This document shows, in pieces, positions 1-11,481 of a DNA stretch of 64,000 nt. The notes beneath the pieces were generated by a model. It was not told where the DNA came from, did not search any database, and saw only the letters and a program-made list of their open reading frames with translations. A program made the translations under genes and the position numbers. How positions within the stretch are numbered: the stretch's first letter is position 1; each line of letters begins with the position of its first letter. This DNA is from Hexactinellida sp. DTS-2022 (lineage: Eukaryota; Porifera; Hexactinellida): positions 4,712,001 to 4,776,000 of the forward strand of contig JAPNXP010000009.1 in the NCBI GenBank assembly GCA_028753945.1, read 5' to 3'.

Positions 1-78
1 AAAAGGTCGGTTATGCAGGCTGGGGAAGCGCCCCCACACTTGTGCCCAACCTTCACTGGCAAAACCACCAGATAGCTC

Positions 79-984
79 CAGTGGCGGCGGAACCACGGGG
101 GCTACGGGGGCTATAGCCCCCCTGAAGATAATTCTAGGGGGGCTTAGCCCCCTAAAGTTCAGGCTGGTATACTAGCATTATAGGTCAAGTACTGTGATAT
201 ACTTGTTTAATCTTTCAGGATTGCCAACCTCTGGAAACCAAAAAGCGGGAGGTTTTGCCATTTTGCCGTGAGTTTACCAAAAAAGCGGGAAGTCGAAAGT
301 GAAAAAGCGGGAGACTCAAAATAATATTTAATCCACCCGTGGTTGCAAAGGTCGACATATAAACTAAACGAGAAAAAAAATTCAGCATTGTATCTAGTAT
401 AACAACTTTCTGGAGGATGTAAGCGAAAGCCCACCCGAGATATTTTTAAGAATTTCTTCCAAATTCGAATTAATACATAATAGTACAGTGTATTAATAAG
501 TGGCTAAATAATCTTAACTAACTTACACGTATATGAGTAGAACAAAACTTGGTACTCGTATCTAGACTAATTTTATAAACGAAATCCAGATATTCACATA
601 TTTATCATTAAATATTAGTATGGAATCAATTTCCAAAAAAATCGGGAGTTTGAAAAGTTTGGCGGGAGGTCGGGAGGATGGGAGAAAAAAAGGCAAAAAG
701 CGGGAGAGTTGGCAACCCTGTTTTAATTAATCTTTACCTGGCTAAGAGCAAATTATGTATTTTCACATCAAATCAAGAAACACTTTTTATTGCCTGTGAA
801 AGCTGTCCTAATTTAATTTCCACTTTAACTAGTAAATTCGACATTAAAAGTAGTGATTCCACTTTATGTCTTACTATTAAGAAGCACTTAGTATAATTAT
901 ATACCAACAATCACTAATATTAACAATAATTTTTCTGTTACGATTTTCAGCCCCCCTAAGAAAAATTTCATTCCGCCGCCACTG
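79..984. mobile_element. non-autonomous hAT element with TSD GATAGCTC
   Basis: The 14-bp inverted ends CAGTGGCGGCGGAA and TTCCGCCGCCACTG are flanked by exact 8-bp repeats GATAGCTC at 71-78 and 985-992. It lies inside hAT transposase copy 1. No transposase reading is seen within. It contains a further insert at about 218-719. Confidence 0.9.
218..719. mobile_element. nested hAT-like MITE (GTTGCCAAC ends)
   Basis: Inverted ends CAGGATTGCCAACCTC (left) and its complement form GAGAGTTGGCAACCCTG (right) enclose AT-rich DNA with repeated AAAAGCGGGAG-type motifs near both ends. No clean 8-bp duplication could be assigned because both flanks contain TTAATCTTT-like sequence. Confidence 0.6.
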
Positions 985-1330
985 GATAGCTCTCTTTCAC
1001 AGTGTTCGCTACTAGCTTGAACCATGAGGGTGGCAGCGGGAAGATCCAATGTCTCAAGCTGCAATGCCAGGTGTAGAGTCTTCTGCTTCGCTAGCACTTC
1101 TTCCAGGATGCATAGTTCTGCTTCGAAACAGGTGTCCATCAGTCCATGAAGGATAACAGCCCACGCGCCTCGGATCGTCTATTGGCATCAACGTAGGCTG
1201 AACTATCAGCAAAGTAGTTTAGTGTGTCGATTATGCTTGGAAGGTTCACCCGAACGTTATGGTACGCAGCCAGTGGCGTAGCTAGGGTTTCGGGGGCCCG
1301 GTTCAAAAGTATGTGCCGGGGCCCCTGGCC

Positions 1331-2043
1331 CAGGGATGGAACCGGTCGGGATTTTCATGACCCGACCCGACCGGTGCAGTTGGAAATTTGACCCGACCCG
1401 ACCGGCCGGTCGACCGGTTAATCATAGCAAGCAATAATTTATAAATAATAGAATAAGAATCTACTGTAGTGTCATGTCATATAATTTAGGAATAAATGTT
1501 ATTGCCATAGACCAGGTGTGTGCAACCTCTTTTAACCCTGGGCCGCATTGTGCTTCTCAGATCTGTTCACGGGCCGCGATTCGGATAGTTTTCGAATCTT
1601 CAGATTTAGATTAGATCATTAGAAGAAAACATTGTTTAAGTTTTGAATAATTACAATAATTAAGTGTTTTGACTAAGAGAAATAATGTCACAAAATTATA
1701 ATAATTGTCACAAGGTCACATATGTGTTCCTTAGTGAAGGATCTGTGATTGTTCAGGATGCTTCGCGGGCCGCAGCACAGAGCGTTGCGGGCCGCATATG
1801 GCCCGCGGGCCGCAGGTTGCACATCCCTGCCATAGACCATTTAAGGAAGCCTCCTTTAAGACTACTAAGCTCTCAAGGGCTATTGGAGCCAGATTCAATC
1901 AAGACAAATTATGATATTATGATATCGAATAGATCATATAGAGATCTCGACCGGCCGGTCAGGGTTCGACCGGCCGGTCAAGGTTCCGACCGGTACCCAA
2001 CCCGACCCGACCCGACCCGATCGGTCGAGCGGTTCCGTCTCTG
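1331..2043. mobile_element. nested hAT MITE, TSD CCCTGGCC
   Basis: Ends CAGGGATGGAACCGGTC and the inverse of CAGAGACGGAACCGCTC, rich in GACCGG/CCCGAC repeats near both ends. Exact 8-bp repeats CCCTGGCC at 1323-1330 and 2044-2051. It is itself split by the 1513-1829 element. Confidence 0.85.
1513..1829. mobile_element. innermost hAT MITE, TSD CCATAGAC
   Basis: Ends CAGGTGTGTGCAACCT and AGGTTGCACATCCCTG are inverted. Exact CCATAGAC repeats lie at 1505-1512 and 1830-1837. The interior holds GGGCCGC-rich subterminal repeats at both ends. This is the fourth nesting level. Confidence 0.9.
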
Positions 2044-3040
2044 CCCTGGCCCCAATAGTTCAAATTGGAGTAGTATATTTTAAGGAGGTTCGCGGCGGTA
2101 AATTTGGGTTCGGAAATGGCATTTCCCGCATTTTGACGAAGTAGATTGAATTATATCTGCATATGGAGAACTTTGGAACATTTGCAACCCTGCCAACCGT
2201 ACAGGGATTTGAACCATTTTGGATGTTCTGTACAGGCGTACAGGGATTTTTAATTTATTAATTATGAGTCAAATAATGCCTAAAATGTCTACAGTGATGA
2301 TAGTATATTCTGCCATGCATTTTGCATTGACCACATAAAGGCACAAGTTGGTTTATAATGTATTCAAGGGTACAGGGATTCCCTATACAGTATATAATTC
2401 AATGCTCTTTCTTTTCCAAAGTGCTAATTTTTATATATAAGTGTACGTATAGTAATTCCCTGGACGAGCGAGCGGAGCGAGCGAGAAAAATTTTGGGAGG
2501 TGTATAGGGATTTTGGCCAATGTACAGTGGAAAATTGGAGCCCTGTACAGGGATATTACACAAATAGGTTGGCAGTATGCCTTTGGGGGCCCCCGAGACA
2601 TCGGGGGCCCTGGTTCAATGAACCGCCTATTGCTACGCTACTGTACGCAGCGTGTTGGCACACCCACCGTGTCTCGCTCAATCTCTGCAACTCCAATCTG
2701 TTCGTCGGACTACGAAATTCTTCATACTTCGCGTGGACTACGGAGGTTGATACAAAGGAGTAGAGCAGAGATATGTTGTAAAACAGGTCCACAGCCTTGC
2801 CTACATGGCGAATTGCCCCCACAACTGCAAGGTTTAGGCGGTGCGCACTACAGTGAACGAAGAGCGCTCTTCTATCAGTTTCGAGCAAGATGCGCGCCTG
2901 GACCGCGTTGATTGAGCCACTCATTACGCTGGCTCCATCGTATGCTTGTGCAACTAAACCCTCCAGAGGAACTCAGCACAAATGTCCCCGTGGATGAGGT
3001 TCGCCTGTATTTCTAGGAGCTCCATAATTGATTCTGAGAT

Positions 3041-3726
3041 ATTTTATGTAAAATAACTCCTAGATGGGTTAGTCACAGCAATTTGTTTGAAAAAGCGTAA
3101 TTGAACATTTTACATGCGTTCAAAGGTTTGACATATTTTGCCTATTAGACAATACGGTGACGTCATTTCGACCAAGTTGTACCTCAAAATCTTGTACATG
3201 TCTTGTACATGACCACCTTTATATAAAACAATTACATAAGTAGAACACCCTGGATTACTTATTTCGAAGAATAATTGCATTGCATATATTTAGTTGACTA
3301 TACTAGTTCATCCATGGTCCAAGTCCATTCAACCGCAGCATTGCCTTAGAGTATAGAATGCTATGTGCACGGCTATTACATAGTCACCAAGTGATGCAAA
3401 CATTATTAATTGAAAAGGTAACTGAGCAGCAGTTTGAAAACTTACACACATCCCAGCTTGAATGGAAGGAGAGTTCCGTTTCCTACTATCCTTATTCTTA
3501 AACCCAAAATGTTTAAACTTCAGTACGCAAATCGATTTGATTTCAAGAACATATCAGCTATTACAATTGCCCTACCTCTTTTCATATGATTTATATCATC
3601 CTTATCTAAAAAACTTATAGCATTCCATCAGCCTTATCTAGATACAACTCGCCAATAGTTTGAAATAATTTTCATCATAGTGCTGTTTTGTTTGCTCTAG
3701 AAATAGGAAATTCTGGTTGATCACTA
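3041..3726. other. no gene seen
   Basis: AT-rich DNA between the hAT remnant and the next MITE. No convincing reading frame, inverted ends or tandem repeat was recognised. Confidence 0.5.
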
Positions 3727-4185
3727 CAGTGGAACCCCACGTATCGGGGCACCTCCGTCCAAGCGCACAGCGCCCCGATATGCGGGATTTTAAGAAAACT
3801 TAAATATGTTATGTGAAATGTATGTTAGATCCTACACAACAAAACATACACAGATAGTCAAAACCTAGAGTTAAGGCTGATATTTAAGCAGTACTACACA
3901 ATACAATTTCACAATATACTTCTACCTACACTAGGAGTCACAACGTTATGATATTCACGGAATATTCTTTTTGAAAAATTTGTCCTCGAATACCTCAGCA
4001 CGAGTCTCTATCGGGAGTGGGTGACGCTTAGCGGCCATTACAAACAATACTAAGCTGCTCAAACGTAAAAGCATGTTATTCAAGAGAAAAAGTCCTCGGT
4101 GGAGTGCCCCGATACGGGGTTATTTTTAAAATAAAGGGGAAAAAGCAAATTGCCAACCTACTGCCCGATATGCGGGGTTCTACTG
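3727..4185. mobile_element. pogo/Tigger-like MITE, TA target
   Basis: Ends CAGTGGAACCCCACGTATCG and the inverse of CAGTAGAACCCCGCATATCG, each flanked by TA (3725-3726, 4186-4187). Subterminal CCCCGATA repeats occur near both ends. TA flanks and CAGTRGAACC ends are typical of Tc1/mariner-pogo derivatives. No transposase is present. Confidence 0.8.
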
Positions 4186-4961
4186 TATCACTATTTTCAA
4201 TTTCATCAACTTTATCTGCAGCCTCTAAAGGTAAATCTCGTGCCTTGTTTTCTAGTCTACAAATATAAACTGCGTAAATAGATTCCAAAACCTCTACAGG
4301 GCTGGGGCGGCGCCCCTGAGTCCACCGGGTTAGGGGTGCCACTGCGCCCCTATCAGCAAACAGCTATCAGCAAACCTGCAAGACTAACATTAAAGGTCGG
4401 GCTGATAAGCCATTGGCTTGACTATATTTTTGAATTTACTATGTATTGATGTTAGTCAGGTCTCTCAACCAGGAATTTACTCTATTGTGAGATGGGACTC
4501 AAGGGACGAACAAATTGTGAGATAAGGCAAATTAATACATATTACAAAGAATCGACAAAAATCATGAGAGTTGAGAGGCTTGTAATGTTTATCTCGTAAT
4601 TAGGGCATGACCACTTAACGACTGTTTATTGTCATACTTTTTTCAAAACAAAATTAGTTAAAACATTTAAATTATTCATAGCTACTTTTCTAGTAATATG
4701 AATATAAATTTTGAAGATTCTCACGCAATGGATGCCGCTGCAGGGAGTCATGGACATCGATGGTCCTCCAAACAGAGCTTATCCAAGATGTGTACGGGGC
4801 TAAGAAATACGGATCCAGGTGGTGATATTGAAAAAAGAAATCGGGCCTGTTGGTGACGAAGGCTAGGGAGCGTCGTGAGGTTGAATTTGGAGTGACCATG
4901 TTCCGCATGGAAGAGGCAGGTAGAGGTACGAGAGAGAGTGCAGCTGTTTCAAGTCTAGGAA
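4186..4961. other. no gene seen; probable 5' flank of hAT copy 2
   Basis: AT-rich sequence, followed from about 4720 by less AT-rich DNA leading into the hAT copy 2 reading frame. No separate element ends were recognised. Confidence 0.4.
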
Positions 4962-5169
4962 GTGTATGTGCAGCAGGATTCCATGGAAGAGGTAGTACAG
5001 CAGCCGGATGCAGAAGAGGAAGTTCAAATTCCTGTTCTTAGGGAAGACTCTAGTATTTTTGGGATGGAGATTCAACCAGTTGAGTGGTTTGCTGTGGAAG
5101 ATACAACAACCCTTTTTGATAGGCCAAGGGTGGCACATGCCAACTTAATGGCATTATTGTCCTCCCAGG

Positions 5170-5375
5170 CAGGGTTTCATCTATACCCCCTCAAGGGGGA
5201 TTAGCCCCCCTGAAATTATTTTTTGAGAAAAAAGACCCCCCTGAATTTTTTTCTGACCCCCCTCTCATCTGGGGGGGGGGTTTAATTAACTATAGCGAAA
5301 TATAAATTACCCCCCCCTGACTTCAATTGGACTTCGTTAACCCCCACCTGAGGTAAAAGTCTAGATCCATCACTG
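5170..5375. mobile_element. hAT MITE, TSD CTCCCAGG
   Basis: 206 bp. Ends CAGGGTTTCATCTATA and the inverse of CAGTGATGGATCTAGA. Exact CTCCCAGG repeats at 5162-5169 and 5376-5383. The middle is rich in CCCCCC and GGGGG runs. Removing it rejoins the copy 2 hAT frame. Confidence 0.88.
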
Positions 5376-6388
5376 CTCCCAGGAATTCCAGAAGTGGTCG
5401 AAGGTTACCAAGAGGCCGCAGTTCCCGTTGCTATGCCGAAAGGATGACGGGCAGACTATAGGCAAATATTTTGCTTTGTCTGTTTAGCTTTCTCTTCAGC
5501 ATCAATGACCTTTAAGTTCGTGGAGGGCTATCGGATGAAAAGCAAGTACGTTAGTACTCGTGCTGCAGAGCACGCCTCGAGCAAGGAACATACCAACTCT
5601 TCCAAAGCTATGAAAATTGTGCGACGGGGCGCTGATGCAAAGTAATCATCTCCGGTCAGAATGAGATCCATAAAGCCCAAAATCGTCAGATTTTATCCGG
5701 TGTCCTGGACGGACTGAAGTTGGTGATCAGACAAGGTCTGACGTTGCGCGGGCATCGAAACTAAGGTATTTCGATCGCTTTGACTGATTCAGTTAGTGGA
5801 GCAAGAATGGGTAATTTCACTGCGATCTCCGGTTGATTTGCGCCCGCGACCAGTCATTAAGTGAAATGTTGGAAGCTCGAACAAGGGGAGAAATTGCGTC
5901 CGGTCGCACTTAACTGACATTCACAGCCACAGGGCATTCATCTATAATCTTATTGATCGATGCATTGAGTCATCATGCTCGGGAGTCAGTTTTGAGGGAG
6001 ATTAGGGCTGAAGGCATTTTCGGGTGAGAATGCGACTCTAGCATGGATGTATCTCTAAATGATCAATTCTGTATAGCTTTAAGGTTCGTTATGGAAGACA
6101 GTAACGTCTGCACAGAACTATTTCGGTAGAGAGACTCCCTTCTGGTTTCTCGTTCGTGTGTGACGGTGCCAGCAATATGATTGGAGTTAAATCGGGAGTA
6201 ACGACCCGAATGATGGCCGAGACAAGATTCAAGGCCATGCATTTGGAAGTGTACGCTGATATAAACAAAGAGCTGGCGAGAGGAGGTTTAATAAGGACAG
6301 CAATACAGCGTTATCAGTGATTAGGAGCTCTGCACAACGGTATTTTGGCCAGGATAGATTATGAAGTAATGAATGACAAGGTTTTAAC

Positions 6389-6799
6389 TAGGGCTGAAAC
6401 GAATATTCGAAATGTAACGAACGAACCTTTTTCTAAACGAACGAATATTCGAATATTCGTTCGTTTGGATGACTAAGCATTAAATCAATTTCTAGAAACA
6501 AAATACATTGGAAATAGGTTTTTGATCATGTTAGAATGGTATAATAATAGTTACAAAGTGTATTATCCACAAGTTAACTAATAATCAGCTAGTTTAGTAG
6601 GAATTTATATTTACGATATCTCTAAGCTATACAAAAGTCTTGTTGTTGTCCAAAATTAGTCAACGAATATCCGTTTCAATCTAATATTCGTCCAAACGAA
6701 TATTCGTTTCGTAACGAATATTCGTTTGCAAACGAACGAATATTCGTTCAATCATTTCGAACGAATATTCGAATATTCGGTGTATTCGTTTCAGCCCTA
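6389..6799. mobile_element. hAT MITE with CGAATATTCG repeats, TSD GTTTTAAC
   Basis: Ends TAGGGCTGAAACGAATA and TATTCGTTTCAGCCCTA are inverted. Exact GTTTTAAC repeats lie at 6381-6388 and 6800-6807. Many copies of the palindrome CGAATATTCG sit at both subtermini, a likely multi-copy protein-binding motif. Confidence 0.9.
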
Positions 6800-6892
6800 G
6801 TTTTAACATATTTTTGCACCAAATTCACGCCGGAAATATCTATAGGTGCACGTAAGAGTCAATTGGTTATTTTGAGAGGTGTTAATCCCAGC

Positions 6893-6999
6893 TGAACCTC
6901 TATACTTTTTTAGACATAATCAATGCTTAACTTCTCCACCCCGCGACCTGAACCTCTATACTATTTTCGACAAAATCAATCTTTAACTTCTCCACCCAC
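6893..6999. repeat. tandem duplication, 56-bp period, two units
   Basis: TGAACCTCTATACT... and ...CTTAACTTCTCCACC recur with a 56-bp step (starts 6893 and 6949) with a few differences. Confidence 0.75.
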
Positions 7000-7245
7000 A
7001 CAACAAAATCTGTAGCATTTCACTACTTAATAGTGCATAATTTTTGTTGAATAAATTTTACTGACATACTACTTAGGTCATTAAATAGCTGTGGTGCGGA
7101 TGCTAACCATACGACTAACGTACATTTTCAAAGATATTATCAGTAAACTTGAATGAATCCTCAAATCCTTTACCTGCTTCAAATTGAATAAGTAAAAAAC
7201 TGTAAGAACCCAGGAATAACTTTCGATCCATTACGACCTTTAGAC

Positions 7246-7576
7246 GAGGAGTTCTTAAACTGGGGGAAATTTCCCCCTGGGGGTAAATTAAAGGGAATAT
7301 AAGGGGAAATCAATTTCGACAAAATTAATATTAATAATAAACTTAATTAAATAAAATATTATAAACCATATATTTTATCTACATAGGTCATTTCAAAAGT
7401 ACTGATCACCAATCATATTGATGTTATGCTCTATGGTTTGCTAAATATGTAACCAGCAGACATCCAAAAGGTTGTTTGTTCATGGCTACTTTTTTCCTTA
7501 TACAAATGAAGGGGGAAATAGGGTAGAGTGAACAGGCCAAAAGGTGAAATTACATAAAAAAGGTTAAGAACCCCTG
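7246..7576. mobile_element. hAT MITE, TSD CTTTAGAC
   Basis: Right end AAAAGGTTAAGAACCCCTG is the classic hAT CAGGGGTTCTTAACC terminus. The left end is a degraded inverse (GAGGAGTTCTTAAACTGG). Exact CTTTAGAC repeats at 7238-7245 and 7577-7584. Confidence 0.82.
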
Positions 7577-7650
7577 CTTTAGACCCATACAAATTATAGC
7601 CATCGAGCCATAATATTGATTCATAGAGAAATAATGGCTCTCCTCGGTTA

Positions 7651-8138
7651 TCTATACTATTAAAACACAAACCTGTATATATATATATAGTATATTTGTT
7701 TGTATGTTCCGAGTTGATTGAAGAAACTGGACGGTTTCCAAATGTGATTTTTGGCATATAGGGGTAACTTTTGGCACCCGCCAACAAGTTGAGGTTTCCA
7801 CTCACGATTTCTCACACCTCGACAAGTTATGACGTCATTGTCACATTTCGAGAACCCTCCAAATTAACTTAATCGCACATAATTCGCGCCCTCCAAGAGA
7901 TAATAATCAGAAAATTTAATAGAACATGTACATTGGTAATGCGGACACGTTGGTCACACCAGATCGCCAATATGCTTACCAATTATCGCATGATGACGTA
8001 ATCACTAAAATTTCACCTTGTTAAATTTGACTATTTAGGCCTATTTGCGCTTTATAATCAATGTTAGAGGATGTATAAACCACACATCAACCGCGATGCG
8101 GTTGGTGTGTGGTTGTGTTCTGCCGCGAAGCTCGCTAG
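7651..8138 (+). mobile_element. non-autonomous Helitron, copy 1
   Basis: Begins TCTATACTATTAAAA after an A and ends CTAG before a T, the A^TC...CTRR^T arrangement of Helitrons with no target duplication. A hairpin with arms CCACACATCAACCGC / GCGGTTGGTGTGTGG lies at 8081-8113, about 25 bp before the CTAG end. The start, interior (ACTGGACGGTTTCCAA, CTTTTGGCACCCGCCAACAA) and end all recur at 23473-23814. No Rep/helicase is encoded. Confidence 0.85.
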
Positions 8139-9060
8139 TTGTAACAATCAGGGGACTATTTGAGTATTTATTTTTACTTTATCATAAAATTCTAAATAGA
8201 GGTAACAGAACAGCAGATGATTAGAATATTATTTCAATGTAATAAATCTGACTCAAATTTTGCTAAATCAAATTGGTTGGGTGGTAAATTGTTAGTTAAG
8301 TTTTCTTCTTGTAATATAGCACTAGTCTCTCTCAGCATTGGCGTAAACTTCATTAAAATACCCATGGTGCCACGACACTTAGTTCATCCCCTAGTTATAT
8401 ATTTTTCTGGATAACTATTCATTTTGTATTTTTTGTCTTAATTAAAAAATTATTTAGCTCGTAATCTGCTAAATTCAGTTTGTGGGGTTAATTTCGGTTT
8501 GAAAATGCCAGGGTGCCAGACACCTTTGGCACCATGGCATCACAGCCGTCAGGGTGCCAGGCACCCGCCGCACACCCCAACTTTACGCTCCTGTCTCTCA
8601 GTATAGTTTCAGTTATCAAGGAAGTTCTATTTTCAATGGAAATTAAATCTAAGCCAATACGTAACTGGAAATTGTCAGAAATAGATTAGTTGAGATCACT
8701 CCTTTTGACATAATTACAAATGTTATGGGAATTATTCTTCCATTTGAGGTATAACCTTTTCCTTAAATCGGCCCTATTCCTGCGAAAATATGCGTTGATA
8801 AATTGTCCCAAACTGAATTAGAGAAGGAACAATTGGCACTTAAAGCTTCAGGGCTTAAGTTTCTGGCTTTACAAAATCCGAGAAACATCCGTTAAACCAA
8901 TGGGTAAAGTTATTGAAAACATATAATTGATTAAAGATTGAATTCTCTATATAAAATAGATTTTAAAAGTTGAACTTCGAATTACCTGATCACCTTTATC
9001 CATTGAATCTCTGAATCGTTTGAATAAGGACTGACTATAATATTCGTGGGTTTGGTGAAG
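8139..9060. other. no gene seen
   Basis: AT-rich. A short GGTGCCAGGCACCC-type palindromic patch lies near 8510-8570 with several GTGCCA repeats. No conserved protein was recognised. The region may include the eroded 3' part of the neighbouring P element. Confidence 0.4.
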
Positions 9061-9140
9061 CAGAATAAATTTATAATAATATTAATAAATCTTCGCAAGG
9101 TTTGCGAAAGATTTATTAATATTATTATAAATTTATTCTG
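9061..9140. repeat. near-perfect 80-bp hairpin
   Basis: The arm CAGAATAAATTTATAATAAT... (9061-9098) is repeated inverted up to ATTATAAATTTATTCTG (9140), with a loop of a few bases and about one extra A in the right arm. It lies where the P transposase homology breaks off, so it looks like a small palindromic insertion. No target duplication was found. Confidence 0.8.
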
Positions 9141-10339
9141 TCCTGAGTTAGCAAATTTTCTATCTGTAGCAACACGAGACAAGCATGTTTGAAGCGGGTA
9201 AACGTCTGCTTGCTTAATTTTCCACCTTTACCAGACAGCGACTCCAAAGCTTCTAGCCAATATACAATCCTAGTCAGTAAGAAAAATGCTCATCGTTAAA
9301 TCTTATTGGATTACACAATGGGTCGTTCAACTGATATGTTTATATGGCAAATTGATATTGAAAATTTACAAGTGCGATAGGAGAATTCCTCCGAAATTAG
9401 AGTTGTTGCATTTGAATGCTGGAGATTGCTACTCATTCTGGATAGCTGGAGCAGCAATTGTAGATTCGTGTACTACTTTTGGGACCAACTTAACATTTTG
9501 ACGTTCTAATTGGATGGATAACATCCTTAGAAGTCAAACGAGGGGCAAGTTTAGCAAGGCTATCTCTCTCATAATTATATAGTATACGGATATCACGGAA
9601 AGAAGCATGACAGATTTTCAATGGATAAGCGCATCGGTCAATAGAAATACAGTTCAAATCAGGATAAGAAAAGAGCTTATTATCAGTTTGTTGATTCAAC
9701 CAGTTATTGCGAATAGTCTTCAGAATTTGTACAAAGTTAAATATAAGGAAAAGACCTCTGCGTATATCACAAGGGTGTGGTACTCGAGTCTCCAGCTTTC
9801 TATTAGAGGAAAACAATTTGAAAAGTTTCATATTAAGGGGATAGTTGTCAGTGGAGATAATTTCAACGAACAAGCCACAATCTTCAACATCATGAATACA
9901 AGTTTTGATAGTGTCGAATAACTTTTCAGCTTTTACAGAAGCACATGGGAGTAGACGAACAATACAAGACCATTTCTTATACAGACTCGATACCATGATG
10001 GCGAAAACTGTCTTTGAGGATTATCTGGATCGAGGTTTGAAGCAAACAATCTTCCTCCTTTATTAGAAATATCAGATTTCACGTGAATTTCATCCATTTG
10101 AATAATGACATGCCTCTGTTCCTGAGAAAAGGAATGTGTGGATTCCTTAAGAAGCATAAAGAATTCATTTTCAAGTCCAAAAGGATGAATACAATTTTTG
10201 TAACTTATTGGAATGAGGAAGAGAAATGCAAGACAAGCTCTGTAGATAGTGATAAGAAGCACGAGAAATTATATGTGTTTTAAGAGCTAAGATCTGCGTC
10301 AATACGTTATAGCTCCGCCTCTTTTTTGGATCAAGACTA

Positions 10340-10442
10340 CAGTCGACTCCGCTTAATAGAGCCACCTCGGGACCATGTTTTTTTTAACCCAATTAAGCGT
10401 AGAAACCGATTAACCGGTGGCTCTATTAAGCGGAGTTGACTG
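10340..10442. mobile_element. short pogo-like MITE, TA target
   Basis: 103 bp. Ends CAGTCGACTCCGCTTAATAG and CTATTAAGCGGAGTTGACTG, flanked by TA on both sides. Related ends occur at 60174 and 63874. Confidence 0.88.
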
Positions 10443-10497
10443 TATTTCGAAGCTGACAAAGAACAAACTGGAGCCTTGAAACTTCAGGACAAGGAAC

Positions 10498-10934
10498 CAG
10501 AGCTGCAAATTGGTCACGAGCAGTGACCCATGACCCATGTGACCCATTCATGTTTTATCTGACCAATTATATATCCAATATTTGAACTTAGGAGTGACTA
10601 TAATGTAAATATAATTTCATCTCACACAATCATGATACCAAGTTGTTTTTATAACCTTCTAGCACTACAGATACGGCTTCGATGGTCTCTGGAAACATTG
10701 AATTACGTTGAGACGTTACTATATGTAGAGCATTAAAGGCATTAAAATGCCTCCTACTCTCTGATGATCTCTTATTACAAGTCTAATGATCTCTATTACG
10801 TCTAGATAATTAATTAATCAAAGTATTGATGGGTCATGACCCATGGCGTGTGACCCATGACCCATTGACCCATCCCAAAAACGTGACCCATATGACCCAT
10901 TGACACATGGGTCACTGACCCATTTGCAGCTCTG
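10498..10934. mobile_element. hAT MITE full of TGACCCA repeats, TSD CAAGGAAC
   Basis: Ends CAGAGCTGCAAATTGGTCA and TGACCCATTTGCAGCTCTG. Exact CAAGGAAC repeats at 10490-10497 and 10935-10942. Both subtermini carry clusters of TGACCCAT/ATGGGTCA in both orientations. Confidence 0.9.
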
Positions 10935-11220
10935 CAAGGAACCAAGTCATCATCAGATTTATCGTCGTACATGTTATCAATAACTTGTTGGATATGACTT
11001 TCCGATGATGCGATATGAGATGTGTTTTCAAAATTAGTGGAAATATTCTCAGAGATTTTGGGTGCAGATGGCGGAATAGAAATTTCAATTAGAAGCGAAT
11101 CAATTTGTCGAACATCACATAGCGTTACGATAGAAATTGGAAGATTTACACCATTATGATAAACATTGACGGACAAGTCAAAATTTACCGATAAGTACGT
11201 ATTAACTTCAATCTTACAAC

Positions 11221-11481
11221 TACCGTATATACTCTAATAGTAGCCCCTATTCGAATAATCACCTACCTCCAATAATAGCCCCCCAAATTAGCAAATACAA
11301 ATTTACCACTGGTACCCTGAGAAAATTTCTTTATCTAATATTAGTCGCAATACGATTATCAACCGACTATCTAAATAAATTGTACCAACATATGATATTC
11401 TCGAAAAGTCACAAAAATTATTGGTCAGAAAATGGCCTAAAAACAATAATCGCCTAGGCTACTATTCGAATAAATACGGTA
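11221..11481. mobile_element. TA-flanked MITE, CCGTAT ends (copy 1)
   Basis: Ends TACCGTATATACTCTAATAG and CTATTCGAATAAATACGGTA are inverted, with TA at both edges. The same element recurs at 21112-21365 with the same interior (CCTACCTCCAATAAT, ACAATAATCGCCTAGG). It lies in the P copy A intron or spacer. Confidence 0.85.

Larger units (their letters stand above)
1271..2643. mobile_element. non-autonomous hAT element with TSD TACGCAGC
   Basis: Ends CAGTGGCGTAGC and GCTACGCTACTG are inverted with one mismatch. Exact 8-bp repeats TACGCAGC lie at 1263-1270 and 2644-2651. It splits hAT transposase copy 1 and carries two further nested elements (1331-2043 and 1513-1829). The right half repeats a GTACAGGGAT motif several times. 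Confidence 0.9.
1..3040 (-). pseudogene. hAT transposase remnant, ZMYM1/TTF-type (copy 1)
   Basis: Minus-strand coding read from about 3040 down past base 1. Recognisable pieces are AYDGASVMSGSINAVQAR and FVHCSAHRLNL followed by LQRLSETRWVC, the usual order in the RNase H-like core of ZMYM1/TTF zinc-finger hAT transposases (about 2970-2650). A later piece with LEEVLAKQKTLHLALQLETL lies at 1130-1000. The core is split by two independent insertions (79-984 and 1271-2643). Excising both by their duplicated targets rejoins the reading, for example QHAAYHNVRVNLP across 2652/1262. Frameshifts near 2975 and a stop near 1140 show it is dead. The N-terminal zinc finger is not seen and the C-terminus leaves the window. 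Family assignment is by motif memory. Confidence 0.72.
4962..6890 (+). pseudogene. hAT transposase remnant, ZMYM1/TTF-type (copy 2)
   Basis: Starts with a 70-residue acidic region read from ATG 4962. Removing the MITE at 5170-5375 continues it as LLSSQEFQKWSKVTKRPQFP. After a frameshift comes IFCFVCLAFSS followed by RAAEHASSKEH (about 5450-5600), matching the CFxC...H..SK.H zinc-finger region of TTF-type hAT proteins. Further on are LVIRQGLTLRGH (about 5715) and CDGASNMIGVKSG (about 6160), the latter being the catalytic-core signature also seen in copy 1. Multiple stops and shifts are present, so it is decayed. A second MITE (6389-6799) splits VMNDKVLT from the following sequence. Confidence 0.65.

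Noticed and set aside
6389-6799. Regular CGAATATTCG repeats considered as a CRISPR-like array
   Set aside because: Repeats are irregularly spaced, occur in both orientations and are bounded by inverted ends with an 8-bp duplication in a eukaryotic genome: a MITE.
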